Below, piece after piece: positions 52,351 to 63,569 of a stretch of 64,000 bases of DNA. The notes below the pieces were generated by a model. That model was not told where the DNA came from. It did no database searches and saw only the letters and a program-made list of their open reading frames with translations. A program made the translations under genes and the position numbers. Source of the stretch: Vigna angularis (taxonomy: Eukaryota; Streptophyta; Magnoliopsida; Fabales; Fabaceae); contig NC_068976.1 of assembly GCF_016808095.1 (NCBI RefSeq), positions 13,425,001-13,489,000 on the forward strand. Direction: 5' to 3'. Numbering within the stretch: the stretch's first letter is position 1; each line of letters begins with the position of its first letter.

Positions 52351-52751
52351 GAAACTGATCGGATAGACCTAAAAATCTCATATCAAGAATTATTTACGTG
52401 GTCTCTAATATTCAGACAGATGGACAAAGAATTAGAAAACTTAAAGAAGCAAAAAGTTTTTAGAAATTTTTTTTTAAAGAAATAATGTATTTTTTTAGAT
52501 AATAAAACTCATTAATAAAAATTTTATTTATATTTTTAAATTTTTATATTAAAATAATTTAATCTCAATATTTAAAACACTCTGTCACAAAATTTTCTAG
52601 ACTCTTGTATTACAATATTTCTATTTTAATGAATAAGTATATTTGATACCTCTGTATAATTGAAAAAACAATATTAATAACAATAAAAAACAATATTAAT
52701 AACAATAATTATATAAAGAAACAGTTAATAATTACTCAATATTCTTAATGA

Positions 52752-52760
52752 TTTATAATA
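52752..52760. repeat. Left target duplication of the MULE
   Basis: TTTATAATA, identical to 63932-63940 on the far side of the element. Confidence 0.9.
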
Positions 52761-52999
52761 GGGTTAAATATGTTTTTAGTCCCTAAACTATCAAGCGATT
52801 TTGGTTTTTGTCCCTCTTTCAAAGTAAGGTACATTTTAGTCCTCTTCCTTAAGGAAACTTTGATTTTAGTCCTCCAAAATTAACACCGTTAAAAACCAGC
52901 TGATGTGGCTAACGGTGTTGTGACATATCATCTTTTTTTTCTGACACTGAGTCAATCTTCTCAGCTTTTCTGCCACGTGAATCTTTCCCGCCGTCAATG

Positions 53000-53700
53000 C
53001 CGCACTGCCAACACAATGTCACGCCGGCCAACCACCATGTCCCGTCGGCCAACCACCATGTCGCCGCCGCAGAAACCCTAGCCACCGCCATCCTCCAATA
53101 CACACCTCCACCATCAACATCCAGACGTGAGCAACCTCATCATGCCACCACCCAACGCGAGCAGTGCCATTACGAGTTCAATCTCTCCGCCACCACTCTC
53201 CCTTCATCATCGCGAGGCCGCCATCATCCTCTAAGAAAACGCAACAGTTCAAAACCCAGAAAACCCCAAAAAACCCAGATCCTCAAATCAGAAAACACAG
53301 CAACCCAAAAAAACCCCAAATCAAACCCAGAAACTCAGAAAATTTCTTCTTAATTTCGTTTTGGATTCCCTTCCTTATCAGCAGCAAAAATCAAATCATG
53401 ACCCATATCAACAAAATCCAAAATTGCTGCAGCATCAACTGATCCTCCAAAACCTATTAAATCCAAAATAGGTGCAGAAGTAATTGGCGAAGACAACATC
53501 TTTGGGAACAGGGGCGTTGGGCAAAATGGCTGTGTTTTGGGGAGGAGTAGGGACATGTTTGGGATGATCGTCGATCTCGACAAAGACGATGTCAGTGGCG
53601 GAGACAAAAGCTGCCGTGGTGGCGGAGGAAGGAGGGGAACTCACCGGAGGCGCCGTTCGGCCTGGCGATGAATTGGTGAACAATTTTGATTACTGCTTTC
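53000..53700. other. MULE interior of unknown origin (GC-rich)
   Basis: Distinctly more GC-rich than its surroundings, Pro/His/Ser-rich in several frames, and includes AAACCCAGAAA-type tandem bits near 53250-53340. Probably additional captured host DNA, possibly leader sequence of the captured gene. No protein recognised. Confidence 0.4.
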
Positions 53701-53752
53701 TTAGTTAATGAACTGACCGCGTGCTATGTTTCTTTGTTTTGCAGAATCAGTC

Positions 53753-54310
53753 ATGGCGGATGACGGTGTTGCCAACGGCGGCGTAGATGATCAGTACAGT
53801 GAGGAATCAACGACGAAGATCAAAGTATTGCAACGCGAACGCGATGAATTAGTGAACGAGAACGCCACGAGGAAGGAGGAGATCAAGAAGCTGACGGCGG
53901 AGTTCGACATTTTGCAAAGAGACAGCACGATGAATAGCAAGAAGATCGAGGAGATGCAGCGAGAGGTGGCGTAGTCGCGCGACGCGGCGAAGGCGGCCAA
54001 GGTTATCGTGGTGAGGGCAGCGGACCTGGAGACGGATGTGGCGAGGCTACAACACGATTTGATATCGGAGATGGCTGCGGCGGAGGAGGCGAGGGCGAAT
54101 GCTTCTGAATTGAGGAAGAATTTAGGGGAGAAGAGTCGTTGGTTGAGTCTCTGGAGAAGGAACTGATGTCTTTAAAAAAGGTGAAGGCAGAGGGTGAGGT
54201 TAGGATTAGGGATTTGGAGAGGAAGATTGGAGTTCTGGAAACCAAGGAAATTGAGGAAAGGAACAAGAGGATTAGGATCAAGGAGGAGGAGATGCGGCGG
54301 TCGGTGCGGA
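53753..54310 (+). pseudogene. Captured PMD-like coiled-coil gene fragment, broken
   Basis: The ATG at 53753 opens MADDGVANGGVDDQ, then a continuous coiled coil (KIKVLQRERDELV, RKEEIKKLTAEFD, KKIEEMQREVA). The continuation (DLETDVARLQHDLISEMAAA, VESLEKELMSLKKVKAEGEV, RDLERKIGVLETKEIEERNK) matches what I know of plant PEROXISOMAL AND MITOCHONDRIAL DIVISION FACTOR proteins, tail-anchored coiled-coil proteins of organelle division. It is disabled by an in-frame TAG at 53972-53974 (codon 74) and a frame change near 54130. The C-terminal membrane anchor is missing. A TTTGTTTTGCAG acceptor-like site just upstream of the ATG suggests genomic capture with its leader intron. Identity is from memory of the family, not a search. 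Confidence 0.75.
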
Positions 54311-54603
54311 TCGAAGAAGGAGACGCTGACATTGGCGACACCCCCAATGGCTCCATATGCCACCACCGGCGAATCTGGTTGGAGTGGACCGTGATGGTTC
54401 CTCTATCGTTCCTAATGAGCGTTGCAGAGATTGAAAAAGGAAGGGAAACTCCGGTGGCTTCCCCGCGGCGACAACAAGCGTCAATCACACACACGTGGCA
54501 AAAGTTAGGAAGGAAAACTGTGAACACACGTGGCCAAACGTTAGCCAGATCAAATTGTTTTTAACGTTGTTAATTTTGGAGGACTAAAATCAAAGTTTCC
54601 TTA

Positions 54604-56572
54604 CGCAATGTTCGCTTGAATAGATTTTACTGTTCAGAAGCGAATGCGAGCGATGAATTAAGAGTGAGAAGGTGTTCGTTTGTGCAGATTTGTGAGCGAC
54701 GAAATGATGTGATTTGCGAGATGAGGTTGTTTTTTTCATCCCGCTAAAACGAGGAGATTTGCGCTGATTTCTTCACAAATTACGTGTGTGCCTCGTGATT
54801 TTTTTAACTTCACAGTTTCGGTGTGCAACGCTCTTAGCCCTGGCTGGCGAGATTCTCTGCCATTGACACAACCATTCAAGACGAAGAACGAGGTTGATTG
54901 CAGCTTGATGTTAAGGACAACTTGATTCATGAAGATGAAGTTTACTGAAGCAGCAACGCTTGAAGAAGAGGTGGTTCATGGGCATGTATTCAGTTCCACG
55001 AATCTGGTAACCGGTTACAGTGGTAAGATAACCGGTTACAGTGGTAAGAAGAAAATGAAGATGAAGTTGTATTCGGTTCCATCACGCGTATCCGGTTCTA
55101 CTCCTTCAAGAAATTGTAGAGAAGAACGTACTCCTTCAAGAAATTGCAGAGAAGAACGTATTCGGTTCCACGTTCTTGTATTCGGTTTCAGCTTTGAAGA
55201 ATGCGTGTGCAATAATCGGTTCCCCCAACATTCTTCCTCCCTCGTGCATGTCTGATGCGTGTTGCAGGCTGATGCGATTTTGATGATGGTGGAGGTTGGA
55301 AGGATACAACGAGCATCCATGGTGGATGATGATGAAGACGAAGCTGATAGGGATGGTGGAGGTTGGAAGGATATAGCGAGCATCCATGGTGGATGATGAT
55401 GAAGACGAAGCTGATAGGGATGGTGGAGGTTGGAAGGATACAGCGAGCATCCATGGTGGATGATGATGAAGACGAAGCTGATAGGGAAATGGGGACCCAA
55501 CTCTTAAAGAAGACTTCAATGACCACTTATTTTTAGTACGTTTCATGATTCTAATACTACTAGAGTTTTCTTTTGGGAGAAAATCTTTTCCCGTGTTAGT
55601 ATACTGGATACAGATGCAGTGAAAAATCCCTAATTATGATTTCAATGAAGAACATTGTTGGTTTGGATAAGTTGTAGTCTGTACAGTTGATTTTGATTAA
55701 AAGTGAGTTTCGGTGATTTAATTATATTTTAGATTATTTATTTAAAAAGTAATTTTGACATGATGTTTTTTTAGATATTGTTAAAACAAAATCTTTCTAA
55801 TATATAACTATACAAGAGGATATAGTTTTCTTATTTGATATTTGGTTGCTGAAACAGTAACATGATGTTAAGTTAAATAATATTCATGTAAACACATACA
55901 AATCTCGGATTTACTCATTGCGAAAGGTAACAAAAATTATAATTTTTTTACTTTTTAAAAATTAATTTTAATAATTATTTTTAATTTTTTATTCTTTATA
56001 AAAAAATTTACAATTAAATATAACATTAATAAATATCATTTTATATTATTTTAATAATTAAGGGTATTTTGGTAATCGATTACAACTCATTGGTAAACAA
56101 TTACACGAACAAAATCCTGAAATCTTGAAACTTCTGCACCAAAAAATACACCTGTAATCGTTTACAGATGCTTGGTAAACGATTACACGAACAAAATCCA
56201 AGATTTGTACAGAAACTTGTATTGGAAGAGTCAGTTGTGGTAACTTGGCAAACCTTTCCCTAGACATGAACAGCCAAATAATTTTTTCCTTTTCATAAAC
56301 ATTTTTACAATTAAATATAACATTACAAAATAACATTTTATAATACTTTTATAACTAGGGGCAATTTGGTCATCTTCCCTTTCTACCAATTAAACTAATT
56401 TTTAAAATCTATCACATCAATCAAATCCTACACTAATTCTCATAAACTTTATTTCCAAATCCACTCTCAATTACTCACAAATCCACTCAAAAAAACAACT
56501 AAAAAATTACCCTCAAATCCACTCAAATCCATTCAAATCATCTCCCCCAAATTCCCCCAAAAGAACACACCC
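54604..56572. mobile_element. PIF/Harbinger element A, non-autonomous deletion derivative
   Basis: 1,969 bp flanked by TTA at 54601-54603 and 56573-56575, the PIF/Harbinger target duplication. The left end CGCAATGTTCGCTTGAATAG aligns with element B's left end GGCTGTGTTCGCATGAACAG. The last ~290 bases (56281-56572) are nearly identical to the last ~270 of element B (63570-63840). Just inside lies a 35-base piece (56239-56274, AACCTTTCCCTAGACATGAA) that in B belongs to the 3' end of the transposon-protein ORF (62766-62801), so A looks like an internal deletion of a B-like element. No transposase. It carries its own 67-bp tandem repeat. Confidence 0.85.
55285..55485. repeat. 67-bp x3 tandem repeat in element A
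   Basis: Three units start at 55285, 55352 and 55419, each GATGGTGGAGGTTGGAAGGA through GAGCATCCATGGTGGATGAT to GAAGCTGATAGG. The units are almost identical, indicating recent amplification. All three minus-strand frames are open across it, which reflects the repeat rather than a gene. Confidence 0.95.
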
Positions 56573-56629
56573 TTAGGCTGTGTTCGCATGAACAGATTGT
56601 ACTGTTCATGCGGATTTGCAAGAGATGAA

Positions 56630-58860
56630 TTGTATCAAAACCGTGTTCGCTTGTGTGGATTTCTGAGGATGGAAATGGTAAGATTTGCGGGATCCAGGTT
56701 TTTTTTATCACTCGCTAAATTGAGAAGATTTGCAGTGATTTAAAGCGAAAAGCCATTTTTGTCCTCATAAAATATGATAATACCAAGTGCTAAAAACAAT
56801 TTTATTCTGATATGTTAAGTCTATATTTCATCTAGTGCAATGATGGGTAATATGTAGTAATGCATAAAAAATCCACACATAAGGAGTATATACTGTGGCT
56901 GACCGGCTTTGGTGGGTTTTCCATTCACGAGTGCACATAGGCCTTCACTTGGACAGCCCAAGTTTGTAAGTTTGGCAGCCTTGACTTTTGACAGACAAAC
57001 TATGGCAGTGGCAGCCTAGCAATGCAGAGATTCGGTTCTCTGCTTCTTCCGTGCTTTGACACAACTATACACAAAAGCATTCACATGCAACACAGGAAAG
57101 ATTCCTGGCCATACAGTGTTTGCTTTGAATTTCAAACAGGATTGAAGAAGACTGTAGACCATTTAAATGTGTTGGTTGGTGCATGTTTGGTCTGTGTATT
57201 AAGAGCGAGCTTGATGGTCTGTTATGAAGGAGTGTGAAATATATGTCTTTGTCCTTCATCCTTCATTCTTATTGAGGTTGTATGTGCTCGAGATATGTCC
57301 CTTATGTTGAGTGCATTGAAGAGCATAACTTCATGACATTCATGAGGTTAGCTGTCCCTTCAAGTATCGGTTGGCAAGGTTTGTTTAATATTTGCAGGTT
57401 GGAGGCATCTGATGCAGAAGACATGATGAACGGACAATGTTGTGTGGTGATGTTGGAACGTGGGTGCTTTCATTGTTGATAATCAAGATGCGTTCCGTAT
57501 GGGGAAGGAGAGGTTAAATGAGGAAGAGGCGTTGAAGATGGAGAAGTTCCGCATGTGTGCTTCGTGCATAATTTGGGATGGCAAAGCTGTAATCGGTTAC
57601 TGAGGGCGTAATCGGTTACGCACATTAGTGAGAGGAAAGTATAATGGTGTAATCGGTTACCCAGAAATGTAATCGGTTACTGGGATGGTTTTTGCTTCTC
57701 CTATTGGTTTGCAATCGCGATGCCAGCCTTCATCGTTCTTCCATGGTTGCTCTCGGTGGCTGTGTGATTGTTTAAGTGGTTGGCGGTGGACGTTGTACGC
57801 GTGAAAAAGAAGGAGGACATGCAGAGGTTCATGGATGAGGCCGAGATGAGGAGGTCCACTAAATTGTGGAGTTTGGAGACTGTAGAAGCAATGCGTGAGG
57901 GAGCGTCTGATGCAGCAGTCCTTGAAGCAACAACAGTATGGAACATCAGTGTAACCGTTTCTTCTGTTTTTGTTGCAGGTGAAGGAGTTGTGAACTTTGT
58001 GGAAAGGCAGTCAAGGTGGTCGACTTTGGTGAAGCCGCGAGGATATAGTTGAAGTTGTTGTAGGAATCTACTGCTGTTACTGGATCTTTGTGCTACCCTT
58101 TGTGAAGGGACCGAAGGTTGTGCAAGGGTGATAGTGTTTAGGTAACTCAGTATCAGACTGGTTGGAAGGTTGTTAACCATTTTGTATACTGTTGCAGGCC
58201 TAAATAACAAGTGGGGTGGGTGGTGCATGGTGAAAGTGGTGAAAGCAGGAGTTTCTTTCTTTGCATTGTCATAATTTGGGGTTCATTTGGCATGTATGAT
58301 TGAAAGCCATCCAAGTTAATTGATGACCCAGTTAGAAAAACGATTTACGATTTGGGAAGCTTTGTGTTGATTTGGTTGAAGGTATATGATGTTTAAAATA
58401 GTAATGAGTTGCCTAACTTTACAATATATTTACTATAATCCTAAATCTGTTGGCATGTTTGGCATGTTAGGTTCACGGTTTGGAAATTGATATTTGAATT
58501 TGGCAAAGATTGAACCAAATTTGAGTGGCATTCCATTGGAGGATCAGTACTGAAATTGTGTTTGGTGAAGCTTCAAGAAAATTTGATTAGTCTTCAAGAG
58601 GTAATTCTTAAATCATCTTTGAAGTAATTATAGTTTATGTTTATATATGAATGCGTGTTTACTTTTTTTTTTTATAACTCATATTGTCAATGTAATTTTG
58701 TATTATGTTTATTTAATGTGTAGTATATATTTAATGTATTAATGTATAATATTTATTTCATCAAAGTATATATGATATACGATTGTGTTAGTATATGATT
58801 GATTTATGTTTAATTATTATATCAATGATTTTAATTACAGTATGTATATATGGTTAAGTA
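56630..58860. other. Non-coding left arm of element B
   Basis: Between the left terminus and the transposase start there is no recognisable gene. Longer open frames on both strands near 57701-58228 show no family motif. The segment holds the GTAATCGGTTAC cluster and probably the transposase promoter. Confidence 0.5.
57589..57680. repeat. GTAATCGGTTAC motif cluster (4 copies)
   Basis: Exact 12-mers at 57589-57600, 57608-57619, 57649-57660 and 57669-57680. Variants of the same near-palindrome occur in element A at 55007-55018 (GTAACCGGTTAC, a perfect palindrome), 55028-55039, 56072-56083 (GTAATCGATTAC), 56154-56165 and 56175-56186. Their repetition in both elements suggests a functional or amplified motif. 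Confidence 0.85.
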
Positions 58861-58867
58861 AATATAG

Positions 58868-60288
58868 ATGGAAGAATGTATAGATTTAGCATATTTGGAC
58901 TGTGAAGATATAGATGACGATGTGGTTGGTGTAAACTTCAATATTATCGCGATGATACGTCAACAATTACAAATTACGACTTCATTGGGAGCACTAACAA
59001 TGTTATGCATTGTTGCACACGCGTTGAATATCTTGAATATGTACTCGAGTAGTGTAAGCAATTACCTACCAGATAGAGACCGTCGTAGGGATCAATTAAT
59101 GTCATATCTTGTGCATACTAATCGGTGCCGCGACATTATTAGGATGGGTCCAGAGGCATTTATTAATCTTTGTGAGAGAGTTAGATCAACTGGGTTAGTT
59201 AAGGACGCCATTCGGTCCACAGTGGAGCAACAAGTTGCTCAATTTCTTCATATAATTGGGCATAATGTTAAGAATCGAAGTGTGACATTTTTTTTTCATC
59301 GATCTGGTTCGACAGTTAGCAGACACTTTCACAATGTGTTGGATGCTATCTTAACTTTGGAATCTGAATTTCTAATTCAACCCTCAGGAAATGAGGTTCA
59401 TCCATATGTCTTGAACAACAATCGGTTTTACCCGTACTTTAAGGTACTCATTTCAATCGAATTTGTAGATGTTCTTTGATCAATTGATGATAACAAAGTT
59501 AGAGTTTTATTGATGTCTTGTTATTTGTATGTTTAGGATTGTTTAGGGGCCATAGACGGTACTCATGTTCGTGTAAAGGTGCCAACATGTGATGCTCCGA
59601 GATTTAGAGGAAGAAAAGATTGGCCAACTCAAAATGTGTTTGCGGCGTGTGATTTTGACATGAAATTCACATACGTTCTTGCTGGGTGGGAAGGCACTGC
59701 ATCTGATTCAAGAATTTTAAAAAATGCTATTGATGGAGATGATCCGTTGGTTATCCCCCAAGGTGAGTGTCTACATTGTCATGTTCAATGTAGCTTAAAG
59801 TAGTCACTAATTAACGATATATGTCAAAATTTGTAGGAAAATACTACCTTGGTGATGCTGGATTTATGTTGAAAAGCACAGTTTTGACTCCATATAGAGG
59901 CGTCAGATATCACCTTAAAGAATATACACGGAGAGGACAACAAAATGCACGCGAGTTGTTTAATCATCGACATTCATCGTTGAGAAATGTTATTGAAAGA
60001 ACTTTTGGTGTGTTGAAGAAACGATTCCCTATCATTGGAAGTGGCACTGCACCACACTATGGATTGCAGACAATGATAGACATCATATTAGCTTGTTGTA
60101 TCTTACACAACTTCCTTCGTGGTGTTGATAATGATGACTCGTTACTTGATGAAGTTGAGAATGAGTTGAATGAAAGGGAAGAGCATAATGTTTCATTATC
60201 TCAAGTTAGAGAAGAGGACCATAGGATTGGTAGTAGTATCAGGGATTCTATAGCAGATCATATGTGGCGAGAGTATCAAAACTCATAG
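58868..60288 (+). CDS. PIF/Harbinger (HARBI1-like) DDE transposase
   Basis: Three exons, 58868-59443, 59537-59762 and 59837-60288, with GT-AG introns (93 and 74 bp) and matching phases, giving 417 aa without internal stops. Exon 1 carries the N-terminal helical DNA-binding region (RDIIRMGPEAFINLCERVRS, then SVTFFFHRSGSTVSRHFHNV). Exons 2-3 form the DDE nuclease: GAIDGTHV (Asp199), WEGTASDSRIL (Asp249) and NVIERTFGVLKKRF (Glu321), with YYLGDAGF and ILACCILHNFL. All three catalytic acids are present, so the protein may be active in cut-and-paste of TTA-flanked elements. Such transposases need a Myb/SANT-like partner for nuclear import and DNA binding; the local partner gene is damaged. Confidence 0.95.
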
Positions 60289-60402
60289 TGATTGTCATGT
60301 ATTGTGTTGTAATAGTATTTTGTGTTATGTGTATGACAAGAACATTATATTATAAATTGTAATGTTAACTTCTTACTATTTTGATTATGAAATAGGTATA
60401 AA

Positions 60403-61539
60403 ATGAACAGAGGTAAGGCAGCCGCGATTCAGTCCTCTGCTCCTACTAGAGAGTTCATGAAGGGACAGAGGACATGGATGCACGTCTTCTACACTGTATG
60501 ATTGAGGAATCACGAATCGGTAATAGGGTTGACGGAAGCTGGACATCCCAAGCATATAGTAACATAGTTGATCATCTTCATAGCGCTGGGTATGTCGCCA
60601 TTACAAAAAATAATGTTAAAAATCGTCAGAAAGTCTTGAAAGATAAATGACGTGAGGCACATGACTTGTTTTCTGGATTGAGTGGATTTGCGTGGAACCC
60701 TGTTAGTATGACATTTCATGCTGAGGACGAAGTTTGGATGGACCTGATTCAGGTATTTATAAACATACTAACATTTTGTGCATTCCTTATTATACATAAT
60801 ATGAAGCATTTTTTCCACTTTTAATATTGAATCAGTCGAGGCCACCTGCGGCAAAGTGGAGAGTTAATAGCATAAAACATTACGATTTGATGGTGAAGTT
60901 ATGGGCAGCTGACCGAGCTATCGGGAGTGGTGTTCGGACTGCTCGTCAAGCACGTCGACAGCGGGTTGGTCCTCGTGTCAGTGTTGACTTGAATCAAAAT
61001 GTTGAGTACATCCCAGAACAGCCTCAGTGGGCGGGGTATAGAGACCCAACTCCACCATCACCTCCGTCATCTGTCGATGAATATAGTCCAGGACAGACTC
61101 AATCTGTGCCTTCCGTCCCATCCGGTAGAACTTCATCCTCACGAGGCTCCAAAAGGAAGGCTCCTATGGTCGATGTCATTGATTCTCAATTTGATAAGTT
61201 GACGACTAGCCTGGATGGTTTCGCAAATGTCCTAAGCTCATCAAATGTACATTTTGGTGTAATTTCTGATGCAGCCGTGCGTCAAGTGTCAGCAATGCAG
61301 GACATAAATGAAATACTTCGTTCCCAAACGGAGATCATTCGTCGCACCCCAAATTACACATATACAGAGGCGGACATTTATGACATGTTGAGTGCTATGA
61401 ACATTGCTAATGAAATTTGCTAGAGCAATGTTATGATTTCTTATGTGGAAACCCCACATGTACGAAGAGGTTGATGGGACTGCTACCACATAAGCGGTGG
61501 AATAAATTATGTAAAATGATATCGGGCGGTGACTGTTAG
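60403..61539 (+). pseudogene. PIF ORF1 Myb/SANT-like partner gene, disrupted
   Basis: Two exons, 60403-60752 and 60836-61539. The conserved Myb/SANT-like region can be followed (LLHCMIEESRIGNRVDGSWT, then NNVKNRQKVLKDK, FAWNPVSMTFHAEDEVWMDL, SRPPAAKWRVNSIKHYDLMV), and a Ser/Pro-rich middle and helical C-terminus follow. Three lesions are visible: a frameshift near 60465, a TGA at 60648-60650 where the family has Trp, and a second frameshift at 61421-61423, after which EQCYDFLCGNPTCTKRLMGL runs to TAG 61537-61539. The second exon alone is open for 196 codons. In active elements this protein binds the termini and assists the transposase; here it is probably non-functional. Confidence 0.82.
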
Positions 61540-61764
61540 GAATCTTCATCTCAAACTTACTTCTATTAGTATTAAATGAAATTCTGTATCAGTACTTTAG
61601 TTATCAATTATTATATTTGTATGGTCGATGTCATTTTGTAGTTCTGTTAATGGTTACAATGTATGACATTTGTTCTTATGCATTGTTATTATGAAATATA
61701 AGTAATATCTTATGATGTACTTTCATCTTGTTTTAATGAAATGATTTGTTGAAGAAATTATCAG

Positions 61765-62855
61765 ATGGCCTCATCATCAACAAAAAGGCCAAGAAAAAGC
61801 CGTAAGGGAAAAGAAACTCTCACTGAGGCAGAAGATGCACCCCTTGTAAGACCATCTGTAGAGGAGCAATTAGATCAGCGTCGTTTTTTCACACACAGTC
61901 ATCAAATGGAAAACTATGCAGCTGATTTCTATACAAGGACTATAGTTGCTCCCAAGATAATGAATTTTGATTCATTTACCGGTTCAGGGTTATTTTTCCA
62001 GCAACATCTTCTATTTCAAGGGTTGAGCCAATTTCTTACATTACAGGGACCCTACTATCCGGATTTAATCAAGGTATTTTATTCAAATCTGAAGATATCA
62101 TCAAATGGATATATGCTCAGTGAGGTCAACAAGAGAAAAATTAGATTCAAACCTGCTGATTGGTTGAATGTAGCCAACTTGAAGTACGACGGTCAGAAAT
62201 TGTGTTATTCAAATATCCCACAGGACTTTCCATATGATCGCGACATGGCATTAGCTACTATGATCATACCAGATTTGCAGGGTGGTCAAGGTGTTTTAAC
62301 GGTTGGTTGTTTGAATATCAATGATAGGCTTCTGCATTATATTATTGTGCATATGTTGACTCCACGACCAGAGAATTTTGCTAGGTTATTGCATAAAGAT
62401 ATTTTTATGATATGGGTGCTTAAAAATAATATAGCAATCAATTGGCCTCATCACATCATGCAGCATATGCTTAAATGCAAGGCCAGTGACACACCCCTCT
62501 CATACGGTGTCCTTATCACACAGATCATGCAATATTGTGGAGTTCACGTCGATGCCGATGCCAGCACTCATATAGGGTCCCGACATCACTTTTCTATCAA
62601 TTCTTTGAAGAGGATGAAAATTCTTAATGTCAACGGTGTTTGGCAACACGATCTGGATGATGATGAAGAAGAAGACCAACCAGACCCTCATCACCACACT
62701 GTGCAGCCTCCTCCAGAATGCAGTGTATGGAACAAATGTAGGTGCGGGTTCAACGTATTGAAGATAACTTGACAAACCTTTCCCTAGACATGAACCGCCA
62801 ATTTGCTCACCTCAATCAAAATGTGAACTCGATTCTTCACCATTTAGATGATTAA
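61765..62855 (+). CDS. 'Putative plant transposon protein' domain ORF (captured or accessory)
   Basis: ATG 61765 opens a single-exon frame of 335 codons to TGA 62770-62772. The N-terminus is basic and Ser/Lys-rich (KRPRKSRKGK). The rest (MNFDSFTGSGLFFQQHLLFQ, VKVFYSNLKISSNGYMLSEV-like, INDRLLHYIIVHMLTPRPEN, GVLITQIMQYCGVHVDADAS) matches the legume-abundant domain annotated as 'putative plant transposon protein', usually found near retroelements. It ends in an acidic DDDEEEDQPDPHHH tail. A one-base shift near 62742 would join a further coiled-coil tail (RVQRIEDNLTNLSLDMNRQF, ending TAA 62853-62855), so the 3' end is probably frameshifted. Its function is unknown; it is not a normal part of PIF/Harbinger elements. 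Confidence 0.75.
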
Positions 62856-63009
62856 GTTCATTATATTTCCGATAATGTATTACATGACTTTATATATATA
62901 AGTTTCTTTGTATGTGACTTTCAAAAATTACATTATATATTAATGTTATTGTCCTTGACACGAGCATTGGTAGTTTATTTAATTCTGTACTTTGTTGTAT
63001 GCAAATTAG

Positions 63010-63324
63010 ATGGACTCTCGAATCATTGATGAAGTGCAAAAACAAATTAATTTATCAACAAGACTGTCTGCTGTTCTTGAACGACATACACAGGCCATGG
63101 AGCTTCGAATCACCCTGGTAAATGCTAGGATTCAATCATTTAATCCAACTACAAAACAAATTCAAAACTTGTTACAGACTATGAACATTGAAGACCATGA
63201 TTTAATCAGACAGTGCTTTGATTTTTTATCTTCGCATCCATCTCATACAAGACGTCTAATAGGGATGCCAATACAATATCGTTTCAATGCATTGCAACGA
63301 TACCTTGCTGAATCAACGTCATGA
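63010..63324 (+). CDS. Small ORF resembling the C-terminus of the PIF Myb/SANT-like partner
   Basis: 104 codons from ATG 63010 to TGA 63322-63324. The C-terminal part, DHDLIRQCFDFLSSHPSHTR then RLIGMPIQYRF, parallels the terminal segment of the partner gene at 61423-61539 (EQCYDFLCGNPTCTKRLMGL). Upstream it has MELRITLVNARIQ and NLLQTMNIE, comparable to IYDMLSAMNIAN in that gene. It may be a second, diverged copy of the partner's C-terminal exon or the last exon of a gene spanning 61765-63324. Expression is unknown. Confidence 0.55.
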   Translation: MDSRIIDEVQKQINLSTRLSAVLERHTQAMELRITLVNARIQSFNPTTKQIQNLLQTMNIEDHDLIRQCFDFLSSHPSHTRRLIGMPIQYRFNALQRYLAESTS

Positions 63325-63569
63325 TGAACTATTAAAAGGATATTTGTATGTCGAATTTTTAAATTTTTTTTAGGTCATGTAATATTATAACTTGCTACTT
63401 AATTGTGGTTGTTTCATTAATGTTAATCATTCTCACTTCAATGACTTATAAATTCATATCACTTCGTACTAAATTATATTACAATTTAAAATTACATTTT
63501 AAAATACATTCATTTTACTACATTATAACTTTTATAATTTTTAAACATTAATTTTAACAATTATTTCTA

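Noticed and set aside
54003..54527. 174-codon minus-strand frame (Ser/Pro-rich)
   Set aside because: Antisense of the captured coiled-coil gene; heptad-rich coding DNA often leaves the opposite strand open.
55036..55546. Three overlapping minus-strand frames of 112-154 codons
   Set aside because: All arise from the 67-bp triplication, whose length of 67 shifts frame each unit; no real protein.
57701..58228. 175-codon minus-strand and 94-codon plus-strand frames in element B
   Set aside because: No recognisable domain, and both strands open at once; not enough to call a gene.
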